A stretch of DNA of 64,000 nt from NORP240 sp965222175 (GCA_965222175.1 OZ244938.1:620001-684000), one strand, 5' to 3'; shown: positions 54,806-63,451, counted from the stretch's first letter. A program made the numbers and translations. The notes: a model not told the origin generated them from the sequence alone.

Positions 54806-55453
54806 CTGCACAGCGAGCAAACCGCCATCAGCATCATCGTCGACATTCTGCGTCATGGACAGCCTGAAGGCGGCGACGTACTGCGGGGTCGAGTGGATCA
54901 TTCACTGGCGGAAGAAGGCAGGTTACAGATGTGGCAGGCCGTCGGCCTGCTGCCTGCGGTGCCCGGCGAGTCCCGGCCCGGGCCCTGGACGGAAATCATT
55001 TCTTCGCCACTGAAGCGTTGTCGCAGCTTCGCGGAAGAACTGGGTGCGATGACGGAAACACCGGTTGAGCTGGATGAGAACTGGCAGGAAATCGACTACG
55101 GGGCCTGGGACGGTTTGCCACTGTCGCAATGGCGGGAAATTGCCGCGCCCCAGTTCCGGGCGTTCAGGCAGGACCTTGCCGCGCTTCATCCGCCTGACGG
55201 TGAGCCGTTTGTCGACTTCCGCGACCGGGTCGTGCAGGCGTGGCGCAGGGTGTCAGCAAGACCGACCGGTTCCCGGGTGTTGCTCGTTACCCACGGCGGC
55301 GTCATGCGGGTGATCCTGCCAACGGTCCTGGGCATGCCGCTCAATCAGACTGGCGTTCTGGAAATTCCCTTCGCCTGCCTCAGCCGTATCCTGGTGTCCG
55401 CCGGGGGACACTGCCGACTGTTGGGCCATAACATCGCCCTGGACCCACGCTGA
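54806..55453 (+). CDS. Histidine phosphatase, probably CobC-type alpha-ribazole phosphatase, non-canonical start
   Basis: About 215 residues if read from CTG at 54806. The catalytic N-terminal motif VDILRHGQPEGG (54839 onward) lies upstream of the first ATG/GTG/TTG in frame, a GTG at 54893, which would remove the catalytic His. Between the upstream in-frame stop (54728-54730) and 54893 only CTG, ATC, ATT and similar codons are available. Further family features are intact: ISSPLKRCRSFAEEL, ENWQEIDYGAWDG, and the second His in VLLVTHGGVMRVI. The neighbours btuF-like and cobO suggest a cobalamin-related job; a general phosphoglycerate-mutase-like phosphatase is the alternative. Confidence 0.7.
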   Translation: MHSEQTAISIIVDILRHGQPEGGDVLRGRVDHSLAEEGRLQMWQAVGLLPAVPGESRPGPWTEIISSPLKRCRSFAEELGAMTETPVELDENWQEIDYGAWDGLPLSQWREIAAPQFRAFRQDLAALHPPDGEPFVDFRDRVVQAWRRVSARPTGSRVLLVTHGGVMRVILPTVLGMPLNQTGVLEIPFACLSRILVSAGGHCRLLGHNIALDPR

Positions 55454-55547
55454 GTCGCGATAAATCTGGCCAGTCCATGGCAGCCACCGGACAATCTCCC
55501 GGGGGCTGAATAATCACAGGGGGACACCGGCCTGGTCTAACAGCCTG

Positions 55548-56486
55548 CTAACCCGGCATGGCCTGATCCTGGCGGACCCGATCGATCTGTTGGCACATAC
55601 GTGTGGCTCCCTCCAGCGCCCGGGGGGTATGACGCTGTACCAGGTCCGGTGGAATAAAGTAGAGGTGACCCCCTGTCACCGCAGGAAGCTGGGGCCAGTC
55701 CTGCCATCGGTCCAGCCACTCCGGGCGGGCGAGGTCCATGCCGCTGGCGATGATCACCTCGGGGCCGCGGTTCAACACGGCTTCAACCGTGACCTTGGGA
55801 GCTACCTGCGTTAGGTCGGTGAACAGATTTTCGCCACCACAAAGCGAAATCATATCATTGATCAATTCATTACCGCCGGCGGTAATCAGCGGAGCGTCCC
55901 AGACCTGGTAGAAAACACGTACACGTGGTCCTTCCTGGTACTGACTGCGCAATGCCTGTAACGACCGGTCAAAATTCGCGGCAATGCGGTTGCCGGTTTC
56001 ACTGGTGCCGGTGAGCACTGACAGTTTCTCCAGGTGCCTGGGAATGCTCTGCAATTCACGGGGTTCGGCGACGTATACGGTCAGACCCAACTGCTTGAGG
56101 CGGTCCACGGCAGCGGCGGGATTACCGGTCTTCCAGGATACGATCAGGTCCGGTTGCAGCGCAATTATGGCCTCCAGGTCCAGCAGATCGTGACGCCCGA
56201 TAACCGGGAGCAGGGCGGCTTCCGCCGGGTAATCGCTGTATTCAACCACACCCACAAGCTGATCACCGGCGCCAACCGCGAATAGCATTTCAGTGAGGGA
56301 CGGTGCCAGGCTGACTATCCGTCTGGCGGGACTGTCCAGCGCGACCAGGATGCCGTTGTCGTCTGTCACCTCAAGGGGTTTGTCCTGGGCTGCTATCGCG
56401 GTCGCGACAGAAGCCAGGGCGGCAAACAGGACAATCCGGAGGCGGCAGCGGGTTGATAGCAGGAACGAAAGCCCAATTGAGGTCAT
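55548..56486 (-). CDS. btuF: Cobalamin-binding periplasmic protein (BtuF-like)
   Basis: 312 residues. Signal peptide MTSIGLSFLLSTRCRLRIVL... to about ATAIAAQ, then a class III periplasmic-binding fold of the BtuF/FecB type: RRIVSLAPSLTEMLFAVGAGDQLVG, EYSDYPAEAALLPVIGRHD and LDLEAIIALQPDLIVSWK. The C-terminal half has PLITAGGNELINDMISLCGGENLF. It would deliver vitamin B12 to an ABC importer, which is not in the window. The ATG shares one base with the cobO stop, so the two are coupled. Siderophore-binding proteins are close relatives; the cobO neighbour favours cobalamin. Confidence 0.82.
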   Translation of the reverse strand: MTSIGLSFLLSTRCRLRIVLFAALASVATAIAAQDKPLEVTDDNGILVALDSPARRIVSLAPSLTEMLFAVGAGDQLVGVVEYSDYPAEAALLPVIGRHDLLDLEAIIALQPDLIVSWKTGNPAAAVDRLKQLGLTVYVAEPRELQSIPRHLEKLSVLTGTSETGNRIAANFDRSLQALRSQYQEGPRVRVFYQVWDAPLITAGGNELINDMISLCGGENLFTDLTQVAPKVTVEAVLNRGPEVIIASGMDLARPEWLDRWQDWPQLPAVTGGHLYFIPPDLVQRHTPRALEGATRMCQQIDRVRQDQAMPG

Positions 56487-57100
56487 CAGAAGTCTATGCC
56501 TTTCTGTACCTTGATGCCGTCATTGAAGGCATGCTTGGTGTCCTTGATTTCACTGACGGTGTCTGCCAGTTCGATGAGTTCCCTGCCGGCATTTCTGCCA
56601 GTGACGATGACATGCTGCGGTGCCGGACGTCCGGCAATGGCATCCACAACCACCTGCTTGTCGATGTATCCATAAGTCAGCATATAAGTCAGCTCATCCA
56701 GAAGAACGACGTCTATTGATTTGTCGGTCAATAACCGGCTTGCCTCTCTCCAGGTTTTTTCCGCTGCGGCGATATCGGTCTCCCGGTCCTGGGTCTCCCA
56801 GGTGAACCCGGTGGCCATGACATGAAATTCCACCAGGGGATGATCCCTGAACAGCAGATGTTCACCGCATTCCCAGGTGCCCTTGATAAACTGTACGACC
56901 CCGCAGCGCAATCCGTGGCCCACGCTGCGGGCGATCATGCCAAACGCCGAAGAACTCTTGCCCTTGCCATTGCCTGTCAGCACCACCAGCAGTCCCTTGT
57001 CCACGGTCGCCCTGGCGATCCTGTCGTCTATGTGGGCCTTCTTGCGTTCCATGGCCCGCTTGTGGCGAGCCGCACGGGCGGCGGATGAGTCAGCGGACAT
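56486..57100 (-). CDS. cobO: Cob(I)alamin adenosyltransferase (CobO/BtuR)
   Basis: 204 residues. Transfers adenosyl from ATP to cobalt of corrinoids. The P-loop LTGNGKGKSSSAFGMIARSVGHG near residue 42 and VVQFIKGTWECGEH, VDVVLLDELTYMLTYGY and VIVTGRNAGRELIELADTVSEIKDTKHAF are the family blocks. The N-terminal 35 residues are charged (RAARHKRAMERKKAHIDDRI), as usual. First gene of the cobO-btuF pair. A cobalamin riboswitch was searched for in the 374 bp upstream and not found. Confidence 0.95.
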   Translation of the reverse strand: MSADSSAARAARHKRAMERKKAHIDDRIARATVDKGLLVVLTGNGKGKSSSAFGMIARSVGHGLRCGVVQFIKGTWECGEHLLFRDHPLVEFHVMATGFTWETQDRETDIAAAEKTWREASRLLTDKSIDVVLLDELTYMLTYGYIDKQVVVDAIAGRPAPQHVIVTGRNAGRELIELADTVSEIKDTKHAFNDGIKVQKGIDF

Positions 57101-57406
57101 GCAGATTCTCCCGCAGGCAACAGGCGATCCCTGCCGTGCCGAGGCGGAACGGGGATAACGGTACCGCCCGGTGAATGTGGCGGATTGACGGCTGGTTGGT
57201 CATTGATCGGGCCCTCCGCCCGCAATTCCCGATCTGTCGGCGATACGCTGCGCAGGCGTCTTCGCCAGAGATCGGGTCCCGGATTCTGACAGGACTGGCA
57301 AGTCTAGCCAGACCGTGCCGTGAGGTCAAAGACCGTGCGCCGTTTCCCCGCAGCGAAAACCAGGCTGATCGCGTCCGGATTGTGCTGCCTGCAGGGATAC
57401 GTTAAG

Positions 57407-57440
57407 TTAAGGAACCCCTGAGTAATCAGGGGTTCCTTAA
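57407..57440. repeat. Perfect 15-bp palindrome related to the MITE-like ends
   Basis: TTAAGGAACCCCTGA, loop GTAA, TCAGGGGTTCCTTAA, with no mismatch, followed by GTTTTATT. The inner GGAACC(C/T)CTGA matches the element's terminus. It is 35 bp upstream of the 57475 ATG and could act as a terminator, an attenuator, or the smallest deletion form of the repeat. The rest of the 374-bp gap (57101-57474) must hold both divergent promoters; nothing else is recognisable there apart from short hairpins. Confidence 0.7.
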
Positions 57441-57474
57441 GTTTTATTGCTGGCTGGAAAATCCGGAGAGCGTC

Positions 57475-58503
57475 ATGAAAAGAGCAAGAGCGCTGATTAT
57501 CACTGTTATGGGTCTGGTTATCGGAGGTCTGGGTAGCCTGGCCTCAACCCTGACCATGGCGGCGGACAATTATGAAGTTCCGCGAACCCAGTGGGGGCAG
57601 CCCGACCTGCAGGGCGTCTGGAATTTCTCTTCCGATGTTCCCATGGAGAGACCGGTGGAATTTGGCGAGCGCCAGTTCCTCAACGAAGCGGAGATCGAAG
57701 AGATCCGTGCCCGGCAAGCCGCCCTGGATGCCGCTTCAGATTCGGCATTGCCCATCAGCGGGGTGGATGAGTCCTACAACGATTTCTGGATCGAAAATGC
57801 CGGAATCGGGGATATCGTCCGTACTTCCCATATCATCCACCCTGCCGATGGCAGGCTGCCGGACCTGGTACCCGGGGCCATCGCCAACCAGGGGGTTTAT
57901 GGCGGCGGTACCACCGGCGAGTCCCGGCCGGTGCGTATCAGTGCCGGCGGTATTGGTACAGATGGGCCTGAAGACCGTGGTCTGTCCGAACGGTGCATCA
58001 TCGGTTTCAATGCCGGTCCGCCCATGACTCCCAGCCTGTACAACAACAACGTACAGATTATCCAGGGTAGGGATCACGCGGTGATACTCACCGAAATGAT
58101 TCACGACGCCAGGATCGTGCCGCTTTACGACAGCCCGGCGGATTTCCCCCGGCTGGATGACGACCTGACGTTCTGGACCGGGGATTCCCGTGGCTATTGG
58201 GACGGCGATACGCTGGTGGTAGTGACCGGCAACTTCAACGGCCTTTCCACCAGTTTCGGCTCCTCCGGTACCTCGGCGGAAAAAGTGCTGACTGAACGAT
58301 TCACGCGGGTTGACTATGACACCGTCAATTACGAATGGACCCTGGACGATCCGGCAACCTGGACCGACAGGATTACAGCAATCGTACCCATGACCAAGGT
58401 TGCCGGTCAGGTTTACGAGTATGCCTGCCACGAGGGAAATTACGGCATGATAAATATTCTGCGGGGCGCCAGGGTGCAGGAACAGCTGGATGCGTCTGAG
58501 TGA
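57475..58503 (+). CDS. Secreted protein of unknown function
   Basis: 342 residues with a signal peptide (MKRARALIITVMGLVIGGLGSLASTLTMAA). The mature part starts VPRTQWGQPDLQGVWNFSSDVPMERP, a pattern seen in a group of exported proteins of unknown function in marine and soil bacteria in which PDLQGVW recurs. Further blocks are DGPEDRGLSERCIIGFNAGPPMTPS, YNNNVQIIQGRDHAVILTEMIHDARIVPL, WTGDSRGYWDGDTLVVVTGNFN and KVLTERFTRVDYDTVNYEWTLDDP. Two cysteines (near 170 and 325) could be bridged. I know no enzymatic motif; the beta-rich pattern hints at a lipocalin- or propeller-like fold. No partner gene: dxs lies convergent. Confidence 0.75.
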   Translation: MKRARALIITVMGLVIGGLGSLASTLTMAADNYEVPRTQWGQPDLQGVWNFSSDVPMERPVEFGERQFLNEAEIEEIRARQAALDAASDSALPISGVDESYNDFWIENAGIGDIVRTSHIIHPADGRLPDLVPGAIANQGVYGGGTTGESRPVRISAGGIGTDGPEDRGLSERCIIGFNAGPPMTPSLYNNNVQIIQGRDHAVILTEMIHDARIVPLYDSPADFPRLDDDLTFWTGDSRGYWDGDTLVVVTGNFNGLSTSFGSSGTSAEKVLTERFTRVDYDTVNYEWTLDDPATWTDRITAIVPMTKVAGQVYEYACHEGNYGMINILRGARVQEQLDASE

Positions 58504-58597
58504 CAGTGGTCAACGATATCGTGCCAGGGTCAGTTCACGCCACTCCGCCTGGCTGGAGGCAGGAATGACTTCCAGCAGCGATATCAAATTAGTGTGC

Positions 58598-60511
58598 CTA
58601 GACCGCCTGGGACTGGATTTTGCACTGGCGCAACTTGGCTTTGACCGACTGTAGAATTCCGCCGCTGTCCAGTCCCGCCTCTGCCAGCATTTCCGGTGCC
58701 TTACCGTGGTTGAGAAAACAGTCGGGCAATCCCAGGTTCAGCACCGGAATCTGGTAGTTGGCCCTGGCCAGGAACTCGTTAACCGCTGAACCGGCACCGC
58801 CCATCAGCGTGTTTTCCTCCAGGGTCACAACAAGCTGGTGACGGGTGGCCATGTCACCAATCAGGTCTTCGTCAATGGGTTTGACAAAACGCATATCCAC
58901 GACGGTTGCGTCCAGGCTTTCCGCGGCCGCCAGGGCCGGGGCCACCAGGCTGCCGAAGGCCAGCATGACCACCGACTTTCCCTTGCGCCTGACCAGCGCT
59001 TTGCCAATGGGAACGGCGTCCAGGCTTGCTGTCGTTGCTACGCCGGGTCCCCTGCCTCGGGGATAGCGGACTGCTGCCGGTCCGGAAAACTGGTAGCCGG
59101 TATTAAGCAGCCTGCGTGTTTCCTCTTCGTCACTAGGCGCCATGACTAACAAATTAGGAATGCAGCGCAGGTAGGTAAGATCGAAACTGCCGGCATGTGT
59201 CGGACCATCTTCGCCCACCAGGCCGGCCCGATCGATGGCAAACAGGACATCGAGATTCTGCAGGGCGACATCATGAATCAATTGATCGTAAGCCCGCTGC
59301 AGGAAAGTCGAGTAAATGGCAACCACCGGCCTGACCTGATCACAGGCCATGCCGGCCGCCAGGGTCACAGCGTGCTGCTCGGCAATGGCCACGTCAAAAA
59401 ACCGGTCGGGGAACCTGCCGGCGAATTCCTGCATGCCGGATCCTTCTCCCATGGCCGGCGTTATGCCCACCAGCAGTTCGTCCCTGGTGGCCATATCACA
59501 GAGCCATTGGCCGAAAACCTGGGAATAGGTGGGGCCGCCTGGACTGGCAGTGCTGTCTGTCCGGGGCTTGGAAGGGGCTATTTTCCCCAGTGCGTGCATG
59601 CCGAAAGGGTCTTCTTCCGATTTGCTGTAGCCTTTACCTTTCTGGGTGACTACGTGAATAAGCTGGGGGCCGCGGAGCGTCTTGACGTTTTCCAGGATTT
59701 CAACCAGCCCCCCGGTATCATGTCCATCGATCAGACCGATATAGTTGAAGCCGATTTCTTCGAACAGGGTGCCTGGTGACACCATGCCTTTCATGTATTC
59801 TTCAGCCCGGTGGGCGGCTTTCAGAGCCGGTGGTATCCTGGCCAGCACTTTTTTACCGCCGCTGCGGATAACGTTATAAGGCTTGCTGGCCCACATGCGG
59901 GCGAAATAGCTGGACAGGCCGCCCACCGCGTGAGAAATAGACATGTTGTTGTCATTGAGAATAACCAGCAGGTTGTCGTTGACGGCACCGGCATGATTCA
60001 AGGCTTCGAAAGCCATGCCGGCGGACATGGCACCATCGCCGATGACAGCGATACAGTGGCGATCGGTTTCAGTCAGGGTGGCAGCGATGCGCATGCCCAG
60101 GGCCGCGCTGATGGAAGTGCTGGAATGGCCGACGCCGAAAGCATCGAGATCGCTCTCCATGCGGTTGGGAAATGGCGCCAGTCCTCCCGGTTGACGCATG
60201 GTGAGCATGCGGTCGCGGCGACCCGTCAGGATCTTGTGAGGGTAGGCCTGGTGCCCGACGTCCCAGACCAGTCGGTCCTCCGGGGTGTCAAAAACGTAGT
60301 GCAGTGCCACGGTGAGTTCAACAACCCCCAGGCCGGCGCCGAAATGGCCGCCGGTCTGACCTACCGAGTACAGCAGAAAGGCACGCAGTTCGGTAGCCAG
60401 CTGTTCCAGCTGCGATTCCTCCAGCTGGCGTACATCCGCCGGACTGTCAACCTGGTCCAGCAGTGGCGTCTCGGGACGTTCTATCGGGATCTCGTCAAAC
60501 ATGGCAGTCAT
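58598..60511 (-). CDS. dxs: 1-deoxy-D-xylulose-5-phosphate synthase
   Basis: 637 residues. Condenses pyruvate and glyceraldehyde-3-phosphate, thiamine diphosphate-dependent, the entry of the MEP isoprenoid pathway. Blocks: LVWDVGHQAYPHKILTGRRD, the ThDP motif VIGDGAMSAGMAFEALNHAG with LVILNDNNMSIS, NYIGLIDGHDTGGLVEIL, and in the C-terminal half DVAIAEQHAVTLAAGMA and GLVGEDGPTHAGSFDLTYLR. Normal length (E. coli 620). Last gene of the xseB-ispA-dxs run, 86 bp after ispA. The substrate glyceraldehyde-3-phosphate and pyruvate are also the products of Eda. Confidence 0.97.
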   Translation of the reverse strand: MTAMFDEIPIERPETPLLDQVDSPADVRQLEESQLEQLATELRAFLLYSVGQTGGHFGAGLGVVELTVALHYVFDTPEDRLVWDVGHQAYPHKILTGRRDRMLTMRQPGGLAPFPNRMESDLDAFGVGHSSTSISAALGMRIAATLTETDRHCIAVIGDGAMSAGMAFEALNHAGAVNDNLLVILNDNNMSISHAVGGLSSYFARMWASKPYNVIRSGGKKVLARIPPALKAAHRAEEYMKGMVSPGTLFEEIGFNYIGLIDGHDTGGLVEILENVKTLRGPQLIHVVTQKGKGYSKSEEDPFGMHALGKIAPSKPRTDSTASPGGPTYSQVFGQWLCDMATRDELLVGITPAMGEGSGMQEFAGRFPDRFFDVAIAEQHAVTLAAGMACDQVRPVVAIYSTFLQRAYDQLIHDVALQNLDVLFAIDRAGLVGEDGPTHAGSFDLTYLRCIPNLLVMAPSDEEETRRLLNTGYQFSGPAAVRYPRGRGPGVATTASLDAVPIGKALVRRKGKSVVMLAFGSLVAPALAAAESLDATVVDMRFVKPIDEDLIGDMATRHQLVVTLEENTLMGGAGSAVNEFLARANYQIPVLNLGLPDCFLNHGKAPEMLAEAGLDSGGILQSVKAKLRQCKIQSQAV

Positions 60512-60597
60512 TATCTACTCTCTACCCACCCTCATCAATGCGCGTATTGTCCCCGGTCGGGTTCCCGGGTTCCGGGCTGATGGTTCAGCATTCCGTC

Positions 60598-61509
60598 TCA
60601 ATTGACCCTCTGCACCATGTAGGTGGCCAACTGTCGCAACATGTCCGCCTCGGCGCCGAAGTCACGCAGGACGTCGATCGCCTGATCCGCCAGTTCAGCC
60701 GCCTGGCGGCGCGCTTCGTCCAGGCCCAGCAGTGTCGTGTAGGTGGGCTTGTTCATGGCCTGATCCGAACCCTGTGGCTTGCCCAGCGTGTCGGTATTGC
60801 CGATGACGTCGAGAACATCGTCCTGTATCTGGAAGGCCAGCCCCGCTTTTTCCGCGTACTGACGCAATTGTGCCAGCTGTTGAGGCAGGCAATTATCGGC
60901 GCTCAGGGCACCCAGTTCCACGCTGGCGGAAATCAGTGCCCCGGTCTTCAGGGCATGCATGGCCTGGAGCTGAGCGGCATCCAGGGTTGCTCCGGCAGCC
61001 TGAAAATCCAGCGCCTGGCCGGCCACCATGCCGTGGTGGCCCGCCGCCCGGGCCAATACGCCGACCATGTTCAGGCAGTCTTCCGCTGTCCGCCCTGGCT
61101 GACTGCCATCGGCCAGCACGGCAAACGCCAGGGTCAGCAGTGCATCGCCCACCAGGATGGCCGTGGCTTCATCGTAGGCCTTGTGCACTGTCGGTTTGCC
61201 ACGGCGCAGGTGGTCATCATCCATTGCCGGCAGGTCATCGTGGACCAGCGAGTAGCAATGAACCAGTTCTACCGCGAGGGCGGCCCGGTCGGCACGTGGC
61301 AGTGCACAGCCCATGGCCCGGGCGGCACCGTATACCAGTACCGGGCGAAGCCGCTTGCCGCCGCCCAGCGTGGCATAGGCCATGGCATCACTGAGTCCGG
61401 CGGCCTGGGTAGTCACCTCCAGTTGTTCCCGCAGGGCCCGTTCCACCCGCTGGCGACAGTGCTCGACGAACTGGGCCAGCGAGAAGTCTGCTGTTGAAAC
61501 GTTAGTCAT
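60598..61509 (-). CDS. ispA: Farnesyl diphosphate synthase (geranyltranstransferase)
   Basis: 303 residues. Builds farnesyl diphosphate from IPP and DMAPP/GPP. The two Asp-rich motifs are DDLPAMDDDHLRRGKPTVH near residue 86 and QIQDDVLDVIGNTDTLGKPQG near 222; GGKRLRPVLVYGAA marks the N-terminal helix. Normal length for the E. coli-type enzyme (299). Between xseB (60 bp upstream) and dxs, the standard gammaproteobacterial order. Confidence 0.96.
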   Translation of the reverse strand: MTNVSTADFSLAQFVEHCRQRVERALREQLEVTTQAAGLSDAMAYATLGGGKRLRPVLVYGAARAMGCALPRADRAALAVELVHCYSLVHDDLPAMDDDHLRRGKPTVHKAYDEATAILVGDALLTLAFAVLADGSQPGRTAEDCLNMVGVLARAAGHHGMVAGQALDFQAAGATLDAAQLQAMHALKTGALISASVELGALSADNCLPQQLAQLRQYAEKAGLAFQIQDDVLDVIGNTDTLGKPQGSDQAMNKPTYTTLLGLDEARRQAAELADQAIDVLRDFGAEADMLRQLATYMVQRVN

Positions 61510-61569
61510 GGTGATCAGAGTGGGGTCCGCATCAGGCGATGAGGGCAGGACAGGATCAGGCTTTGCCGA

Positions 61570-61845
61570 TCAGTCCCGGTCGTCGTCGGCGTCGAAGTCA
61601 AGGGGTTCGGTGTTGCCGTTATCGTCCAGGAGAATCTGAACTTTCTGCTCAGCCTGTTGCAGGGCGGACTGGCAGTCCCGGGTCAACTTAACGCCTTTTT
61701 CGAAGGCCTGCAGGGATTCTTCCAGGCTCAGGTCTCCTTCTTCCATGGAGCTGACCAGTTTTTCCAGCTGGTCCAGGGCTGATTCGAAATCAACGATCCG
61801 GGCATCTTTCCCGGCGGTTTCCCCTGGTTTTTCAGACTTGCTCAT
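61570..61845 (-). CDS. xseB: Exodeoxyribonuclease VII small subunit
   Basis: 91 residues from the ATG at 61845 (MSKSEKPGE); an in-frame start 45 bp upstream adds nothing conserved. Small partner of XseA. The VDFESALDQLEKLVSSMEEGDLSLEESLQAFEKGVKLTRDCQSAL helical hairpin is the whole family domain. The C-terminal tail is acidic (EPLDFDADDDRD). First gene of the xseB-ispA-dxs unit. The 131-bp gap to the divergent gene at 61977 must contain both promoters. Confidence 0.95.
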   Translation of the reverse strand: MSKSEKPGETAGKDARIVDFESALDQLEKLVSSMEEGDLSLEESLQAFEKGVKLTRDCQSALQQAEQKVQILLDDNGNTEPLDFDADDDRD

Positions 61846-61976
61846 TGCGCACTTTCCCCCGGACTGCGTTGGCCGCTTATTGTAACCCAATTGCGGAGGC
61901 TGACAGCCATGTAATTGACGTGTCGTCGAGTCGACATTACCCTAAGCCCTGTTTTTTTGGCCCCGGGAGGCCGCAA

Positions 61977-62816
61977 GTGGACCTGACGCCCCGCGATGAA
62001 GCCGACACTGTCGAGCACAGGGACCGACGCATCTGGTTCGGACTGGCCGTCACCTTCGTCTGGGTTTTACTGGGCATATTCTACATTTCCCGCAATATTG
62101 GCTGGTCATCCTTTGTCAGCCTGCCCATCGACGCCATGGGCACTTTTCTGGAAGGGGCTTTCGCCCCGCTGGCTTTTCTCTGGCTGGTAATCGGTCTGTT
62201 CATCCAGCAGACCGTGCTGGCGGAGAACAACCGGGAACTGCGTCGTACCAACATGCAGTCGGAAAAGCAGACACAGGCCATCGCCGCAACCGAGCTCAAT
62301 GCCCGCCAGGAAACCTTTTTCAAGATTGCCGAGAATACCCGCAAGCAGCTGGGTGCTATCAGCGGGATGCTGTTCATCTCCAGCCAGGGGCCGGCGGGCG
62401 AGGAGAATTATTCCACGGATGAACTCAACGAATTCTGGCAACAGTATGCCGGCGGGGACTACGAAATTTTTTCCCGTCGCTTTCTCACCATGGCTGCCGA
62501 TCCTGAAGTCACCATGGCGGACCTGCTGTATGGTACGGAAATTCGTCAGCGCCACACCAACAACTTCATCGTGGGATTCGATCGTCTGCTCAAACTGGCG
62601 CGGGAATGCGATACCGATCATATAATCCAGGACGCCCTGGTCTATTCCGCCCATGGGCTGTTGAACAATCGCATGCGTGAACTGCACCCTATAATCAGGT
62701 TCGACGCCATCAGAACCACCGATTCCAATGCGTACCTGGAACAGATCGTCAAGGTGGATGCTCAGCCTAAAACGCTGGACACCGTCGCCAATACTGCTCA
62801 AGGTGAACGACCCTAG
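61977..62816 (+). CDS. Membrane protein of unknown function with large cytoplasmic domain
   Basis: 279 residues from a GTG at 61977, chosen because GGGAGG lies 6 bases upstream; the frame is open earlier but those residues look random. Two membrane helices (IWFGLAVTFVWVLLGIFYI at about 19-37, and GTFLEGAFAPLAFLWLVIGLFI at about 55-76) precede a helical, coiled-coil-prone region (ENNRELRRTNMQSEKQTQAIAA) and a soluble domain of about 170 residues. No catalytic motif is recognisable. Similar small proteins with an unfamiliar C-terminus occur in marine gammaproteobacteria. Confidence 0.7.
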   Translation: MDLTPRDEADTVEHRDRRIWFGLAVTFVWVLLGIFYISRNIGWSSFVSLPIDAMGTFLEGAFAPLAFLWLVIGLFIQQTVLAENNRELRRTNMQSEKQTQAIAATELNARQETFFKIAENTRKQLGAISGMLFISSQGPAGEENYSTDELNEFWQQYAGGDYEIFSRRFLTMAADPEVTMADLLYGTEIRQRHTNNFIVGFDRLLKLARECDTDHIIQDALVYSAHGLLNNRMRELHPIIRFDAIRTTDSNAYLEQIVKVDAQPKTLDTVANTAQGERP

Positions 62817-62883
62817 CGCTGGTCCAGGCATCGCTGGTGCCGCCTGAGAGAATCTTCACCCTGAATTCCCCGGAGGAATCACT

Positions 62884-63267
62884 ATGGAAGCTGTTTATAT
62901 CGTCATCGTTCTGGCCGTGTTGCAATACTTTTTCTTTGGCACCCTGGTAGGGTATGCACGGGGCAAGTACAACGTCCCGGCGCCTGCCACCAGCGGTGAT
63001 CCAATGTTCGAGCGCTACAACCGGGTGCATCAGAATACCCAGGAAAGCCTGCTGCTGTTCCTTCCGGGTATTGTCCTGTTCAGCTTCTACTGGAGCCCGG
63101 GGGTAGCCGCGGCGTTGGGAGTTATCTGGATTATCGGGCGATTCATCTATTTACGCGCCTACGTTAAAGCACCGGAAAGCCGGGGTCCTGGATTTGCCCT
63201 TACCGCCCTGCCCAGCCTGATTTTACTGGCAGGCGCGCTGATTGGCGCGGTGCGTGCGATGCTGTAG
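62884..63267 (+). CDS. MAPEG-family membrane protein
   Basis: 127 residues, four membrane segments, no signal peptide. FFFGTLVGYARGKYNVPAPATSGDP near residue 15 and FERYNRVHQNTQESLLLFLPGIV near 44 match the MAPEG family (membrane-associated eicosanoid/glutathione metabolism), whose bacterial members may have glutathione transferase or peroxidase activity, mostly untested. The C-terminal part (FIYLRAYVKAPESRGPGFALTALP) is also family-like. Preceded by GGAGGAATCACT ahead of the ATG, a good ribosome site. Confidence 0.85.
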   Translation: MEAVYIVIVLAVLQYFFFGTLVGYARGKYNVPAPATSGDPMFERYNRVHQNTQESLLLFLPGIVLFSFYWSPGVAAALGVIWIIGRFIYLRAYVKAPESRGPGFALTALPSLILLAGALIGAVRAML

Positions 63268-63329
63268 TTCCCCTTGTGATGCCCGTGATTGCGGCCGCTA
63301 CTGCAACAATTTGTCACTTGCCCCCGGAA

Positions 63330-63346
63330 AGTTTCGGGTAGAAACT
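63330..63346. promoter_or_regulatory. Inverted repeat AGTTTC-N5-GAAACT upstream of the MarR gene
   Basis: Perfect 6-bp arms around GGGTA, extended outward by GGAA and TTCC with a base offset. It is about 180 bp upstream of the MarR ATG. MarR proteins often bind such palindromes in their own promoter; assignment is inference. Confidence 0.4.
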
Positions 63347-63422
63347 ATTCCTGACTGGACACGAAGCGCTCAGATGGATGCTGTGTAACTCTGGAGGCAG
63401 TTTTGCCGGCGCTTTGGTTCGA

Positions 63423-63451
63423 CGTAGTACTGGCGACGCAGTACTGGCCGA
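63423..63451. promoter_or_regulatory. Two tandem copies of CG(T/C)AGTACTGGC upstream of the MarR gene
   Basis: CGTAGTACTGGCGA (63423-63436) is followed directly by CGCAGTACTGGCCGA (63437-63451); the core AGTACT is itself palindromic. They lie about 75-105 bp upstream of the MarR start and could be operator half-sites, or a chance duplication. Confidence 0.4.

Noticed and set aside
57101..57406. Cobalamin riboswitch upstream of cobO
   Set aside because: I looked for the conserved B12 box and the CCCGCAACTGT-type core on the minus strand and found neither.
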